Shown: positions 61,467 through 64,000 of the stretch, piece by piece
Layout: every line of letters begins with the position of its first letter
Position numbering within the stretch: position 1 is the stretch's first letter
Assembly (NCBI RefSeq): GCF_035207705.1
Contig: NZ_CP128187.1
Span: 1,116,001 to 1,180,000, forward strand
From: Maribacter sp. BPC-D8
GTDB taxonomy: Bacteria; Bacteroidota; Bacteroidia; Flavobacteriales; Flavobacteriaceae
DNA length: 64,000 nt
Direction of reading: 5' to 3'
Position numbers and translations under genes: made by a program
The notes under the pieces: generated by a model
Seen by the model: only the letters and a program-made list of their open reading frames with translations
What the model was told of the DNA's origin: nothing
The model's database searches: none

Positions 61467-61985
61467 TTAAAATAATGGATTGTCATTCGCAGACTTATCT
61501 CCTTTTTTGAAGGTATTGAAGGCATCCCAATGTTCAGATATTTTACCGTCGGTAACTCTAAATACGTCCATTGTAGATGTTCTGTTTCCGTCATTCTCTG
61601 TAATTACTTGAACGAAAACAAGGTCTTTCTCTGCCACAACAAGATTGAAATTGAGTTTAAATTTAGGAGCATCTTTTAACCAAATAGGTAACATTTCTTT
61701 AAGCGCTTCTCTACCATCTGCAACATTAGGGTTGTGCTGAATGTAAACCGGACCAACATATTTATCCATGTTTTGATAATTCTGGTTTCCGAAGAGGTCT
61801 TGATAAAAATCTGTTACTACTTTTTTGTTTGCCTCTAAAGTCGCTTGCTCCTTATTTTGAACCTCTATTTTAGATTCCAAATTTGTAATGTTTTCATTTA
61901 ATTTTTTTAATTTCGCAGAATTGTCTGTACAAGATGCAAATAAGATAGCACCAATTAATACTACTGTTAGTTGTACTTTTTTCAT
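61467..61985 (-). CDS. SnoaL-like lipoprotein
   Basis: The 172-residue lipoprotein (signal LIGAILFASCTDN) has a coiled-coil linker (about 25-50: LNENITNLESKIEVQNKEQATLE in parts) and then a SnoaL-like polyketide-cyclase domain (KVVTDFYQDLFGNQNYQNMDKYVGPVYIQHNP ... GNRTSTMDVFRVTDGKISEHWDAF). It matches the extracellular SnoaL-like family commonly seen near ABM and quinone reductase genes. It is the first gene of its unit, behind the 38-base promoter element. Confidence 0.85.
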   Translation of the reverse strand: MKKVQLTVVLIGAILFASCTDNSAKLKKLNENITNLESKIEVQNKEQATLEANKKVVTDFYQDLFGNQNYQNMDKYVGPVYIQHNPNVADGREALKEMLPIWLKDAPKFKLNFNLVVAEKDLVFVQVITENDGNRTSTMDVFRVTDGKISEHWDAFNTFKKGDKSANDNPLF

Positions 61986-61993
61986 AATTTTAA

Positions 61994-62027
61994 TTTTAGT
62001 TATTTGTTAATTTTAGTTATTTGTTAA
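61994..62027 (-). repeat. 17-base tandem repeat, two copies, in a 5' leader
   Basis: TTTTAGTTATTTGTTAA occurs twice in direct succession (61994-62010 and 62011-62027) within the leader of the SnoaL-like lipoprotein gene, followed by the first bases of a third copy. It is probably replication slippage. Confidence 0.8.
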
Positions 62028-62041
62028 TTTTAATGTTACTA

Positions 62042-62107
62042 CAAATCTAAAAATGTCTTGTAGTTTAGTAATGGTAAAAATGCTCCCTTGGACTGTACTT
62101 TTGTGCC
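62042..62107 (-). promoter_or_regulatory. Promoter of the SnoaL/reductase/ABM unit with shared 38-base element
   Basis: TAGATTTG on the minus strand (62042-62049) with the 38-base element at 62070-62107, 20 bases upstream. The element is 32/38 identical to the one at 57879-57916. GTA motifs start at 62074 and 62095, 21 bp apart. Together with the other copy this defines a common regulator for two adjacent units. Confidence 0.75.
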
Positions 62108-62146
62108 CTTCTTGGTGTTTTGTGATTTTATTAAGAAAGAGGCTCC

Positions 62147-63718
62147 CTACTTTTTATCGTAGACTACAGTCGCCCCTTTACCTTGTTTTAAGGTCAATCG
62201 CATCTGTGTAGTATTTACTTCGATTACAATTTCGTCATAACCCAAATCCAAATCGCCAATTTTACTTGTACGAGTAAAGAAAGCATCTTTCCAATCCCAA
62301 GTTCCCGTTAATATTTTTCCGCCAAAGACTCCAAATATTTGTCCGTCGTGAGTAGCTACTGATGTACCTTCTTTATCACCATAAAAATTATCTGCAGCCA
62401 ATTTTAAATAATCTTCTTTTGTTTTAATTCGATGCCAGTTATCATCAATAGTCTCGCTAGAATCCAAGTTATTTGGAAGTGAAAAAGCTTCAATTTTATT
62501 ACTAAAAAGAATTGGTGCATATAGCGTATTCCCTAGAATACTTATATCTGCTAATCCTTTTGGAAAAGTTCCAATTAACTGTTTAGCATTATCGTTTATA
62601 AAAAACAAATCGCTAACCGTACCACCAGTAACTAAAAATCCATCTTTAACTGCTGCTAAACCATCTAAAGCACCTAGTTGATAGCCACTTTTAATCATCG
62701 TAGCTGTTTTGTCTTTTAGGTTGACTTTATACATACTACCATACTTATCTGGAGTTAACTCTAATGATAATTCTGCACCAAAATCAGCAATAATTAAATT
62801 ATCATCTTGGATAAAAATTCCGTTTGGATGCTTAATTTCTGGTGTTTGAAACCAAACTACTAGTTTGTTATTTTCTAAAGTGAAAATTTTTCCGCCTGCA
62901 ATATCAGAGATAAAAACCTGTCCTGTTTTAGAAACTACAACATCATTTAATGAAACCACATCTGTTGATGTAAAGCTATTTATCAGCTTACCCTTTTTTA
63001 CATCAATAATATGAAGTTCCTTACCATCACCTACATACAATTTGTCTTGGTATAATGCTAAACCTGCAGGGTTGTTTAACCCTGTTACCCATTTATAATT
63101 ATCTACTTTACCAGTTTTTGTAATTCGGCTTATATATCCTTTTTCATTCTGATTTACATTAGAAACATACAACCAATCTTCAGTTGGAGAAGCTACTATA
63201 GACTCTGGCATAGCAAAACCCTCTAATTCCCAATTTTTAATTAATTGATTAGAAGAATTAACTTTTGTAGTTGCCACATAATTGGTTTCTTTTAAAACTT
63301 CTTTCAAAGCAAACATCCCATTGTTAGCAGCTGGAAAACCAGTATAGAGACTTAACAAAATCATCGTTTCAGAAATCTCATCTGGAGTTACACCAAGATT
63401 GAGTGCAGCCTTCATATGCGATTTTAATTGCGATTTTGCATTGGCTTGTGTAGTAAGACTAGCTATTATTAATAATTCTTTTGTTTTAAAATCTAAACCC
63501 GGTCTATTATAAATTTCTCCAAAACCATAACGAATAATATAATCTGCCATATCTGGAGACACGTTTTTAAAAGCGGCTTCCAGACCTTTTGAAGCGCCAT
63601 CGCCATTTACCTCGTTTACAATTTTTACACCTGTTTTATAGTTGTCTTCTTTTGTGTTTTGCGCAATAGTTGTAAAGGAAAAAAACAATGCTAAAACTAA
63701 TATTATGTGCTTTTTCAT
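62147..63718 (-). CDS. Exported CMD-like domain fused to SMP-30-like propeller
   Basis: ATG 63718 (MKKHIILVLALFFSFTTIAQ) gives a signal peptide; an earlier start adds 16 residues and hides it. The 523-residue protein has a carboxymuconolactone decarboxylase/AhpD-like domain (about 25-145: LDFKTKELLIIASLTTQANA and HMKAALNLGVTPDEISETMI) followed by a propeller (about 155-440: GFAMPESIVASPTEDWLYVS, DVVVSKTGQVFISDIAGG) and the same small C-terminal domain as the neighbouring lipoprotein (about 445-523, GTWDWKDAFFTRTSKIGD ... VVYDKK). The redox Cys pair of AhpD is absent. It is 7 bases after the acetolactate-decarboxylase-like gene. The fusion suggests two steps on a lactone or keto acid in the envelope. 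Confidence 0.85.
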   Translation of the reverse strand: MKKHIILVLALFFSFTTIAQNTKEDNYKTGVKIVNEVNGDGASKGLEAAFKNVSPDMADYIIRYGFGEIYNRPGLDFKTKELLIIASLTTQANAKSQLKSHMKAALNLGVTPDEISETMILLSLYTGFPAANNGMFALKEVLKETNYVATTKVNSSNQLIKNWELEGFAMPESIVASPTEDWLYVSNVNQNEKGYISRITKTGKVDNYKWVTGLNNPAGLALYQDKLYVGDGKELHIIDVKKGKLINSFTSTDVVSLNDVVVSKTGQVFISDIAGGKIFTLENNKLVVWFQTPEIKHPNGIFIQDDNLIIADFGAELSLELTPDKYGSMYKVNLKDKTATMIKSGYQLGALDGLAAVKDGFLVTGGTVSDLFFINDNAKQLIGTFPKGLADISILGNTLYAPILFSNKIEAFSLPNNLDSSETIDDNWHRIKTKEDYLKLAADNFYGDKEGTSVATHDGQIFGVFGGKILTGTWDWKDAFFTRTSKIGDLDLGYDEIVIEVNTTQMRLTLKQGKGATVVYDKK

Positions 63719-63725
63719 AATATTA

Positions 63726-64000
63726 TTATTTTCCGTTTTGTTTAGCTGTAGCCTTTGGTGCTGCACCTTGTTTTAAGTCTTTATTTCTGAATTTTTCTGT
63801 TTCTGGAAGTTGTAAATTCACTTGGTTTACTTCTTGAATTTCAATAGAAAGTTTATCAAATTTGATGTCTTCTAAATGCCCACCCAATTTTATATCGTCT
63901 GATAAAAAGTGAAAATGCATTCCCGGAATTACAATATTTCCTAAATAATCTGGTGTAAATAAACCAACCAAAGTCCCCTTAATGTTATCTCTAGTATACA
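63726..64000 (-). CDS. Alpha-acetolactate-decarboxylase-like protein, C-terminal part
   Basis: The frame is open to the right edge of the window, so the N-terminus is missing. The visible part matches the C-terminal end of alpha-acetolactate decarboxylase (BudA/AldC): GTLVGLFTPDYLGNIVIPGM, HFHFLSDDIKLGGHLEDIKF, with the three zinc His residues in HFHF and GGH in order. The last about 30 residues (ETEKFRNKDLKQGAAPKATAKQNGK) form a Lys/Ala-rich tail not typical of the family. The gene is 7 bases before the CMD/propeller gene, so it belongs to the cluster. Whether it acts on acetolactate is not certain. Confidence 0.87.
   Translation of the reverse strand, partial: YTRDNIKGTLVGLFTPDYLGNIVIPGMHFHFLSDDIKLGGHLEDIKFDKLSIEIQEVNQVNLQLPETEKFRNKDLKQGAAPKATAKQNGK

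Noticed and set aside
61994..62027. Possible CRISPR or iteron array
   Set aside because: Only two full 17-base copies without spacers; a simple tandem duplication.
63719..63766. Longer start of the CMD/propeller protein
   Set aside because: It overlaps the preceding gene and masks the signal peptide that begins at 63718.

Overview
The window comes from a marine-type member of the Bacteroidota, most likely a Flavobacteriaceae bacterium of the Maribacter/Zobellia kind. The evidence is low G+C DNA, many lipoproteins with Bacteroidota-style signal peptides, a type IX secretion C-terminal sorting domain, a short RpoD-type sigma factor of 286 residues, and promoters with the Bacteroidota -7 box TAnnTTTG. 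Genus is inferred, not shown. I saw no rRNA, tRNA, CRISPR array, integrase or intact insertion sequence.

Layout: 1-4 kb holds the end of a 2,4-dienoyl-CoA reductase, a lipoprotein and an atypical pyruvate-kinase-like protein. 4-11 kb is a run of secreted or surface proteins (glycosidase-like lipoprotein, beta-propeller lipoprotein, large sortilin-like type IX cargo, FN3-like lipoprotein, EF-hand lipoprotein). 12-18.8 kb is small-molecule metabolism with its own regulators: an iodotyrosine-deiodinase-like flavoprotein, a covalent-FAD oxidase, a SnoaL-like protein, a DUF4242/cyclase-like/AraC regulator, and the formaldehyde-fixing hxlA-hxlB pair with a divergent AraC regulator. 20.4-27.7 kb is one efflux operon (TetR, TolC, HlyD, OsmC, two ATPases, two permeases) resembling CecR-YbhGFSR. 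28-46 kb is mixed: a second RpoD-like sigma factor, DEAD-box helicase, leishmanolysin-like protease, patatin with a broken duplicate, TPR histidine kinase, a TetR-controlled oxidoreductase operon, a parallel-beta-helix lipoprotein, EamA transporter and small secreted proteins. 46-50 kb carries a MarC-KefF-like-KefC-like set.

50-64 kb is the most unusual region. All genes lie on the minus strand. An aspartate decarboxylase / aspartate:alanine exchanger / porin operon (an electrogenic, proton-consuming cycle) stands beside three adjacent transcription units: an acetolactate-decarboxylase-like protein plus a CMD/SMP-30-like fusion; a SnoaL-like lipoprotein, quinone reductase, tandem ABM protein and SMP-30-like/ABM lipoprotein; and a second, nearly identical quinone reductase plus an aldehyde dehydrogenase. 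Two of these units share a 38-base promoter element at identical spacing from the -7 box, and degraded 3' ends of two of the genes survive as vestiges beside other genes, so the locus has been built by duplication and insertion. It looks like a co-regulated, partly cell-surface system for an unidentified carbonyl, lactone or quinone-type compound.

A recurring regulatory theme is short direct repeats spaced 21 bp apart upstream of TAnnTTTG boxes (at about 15.0, 17.8, 57.9 and 62.1 kb), the geometry typical of AraC-family operators.
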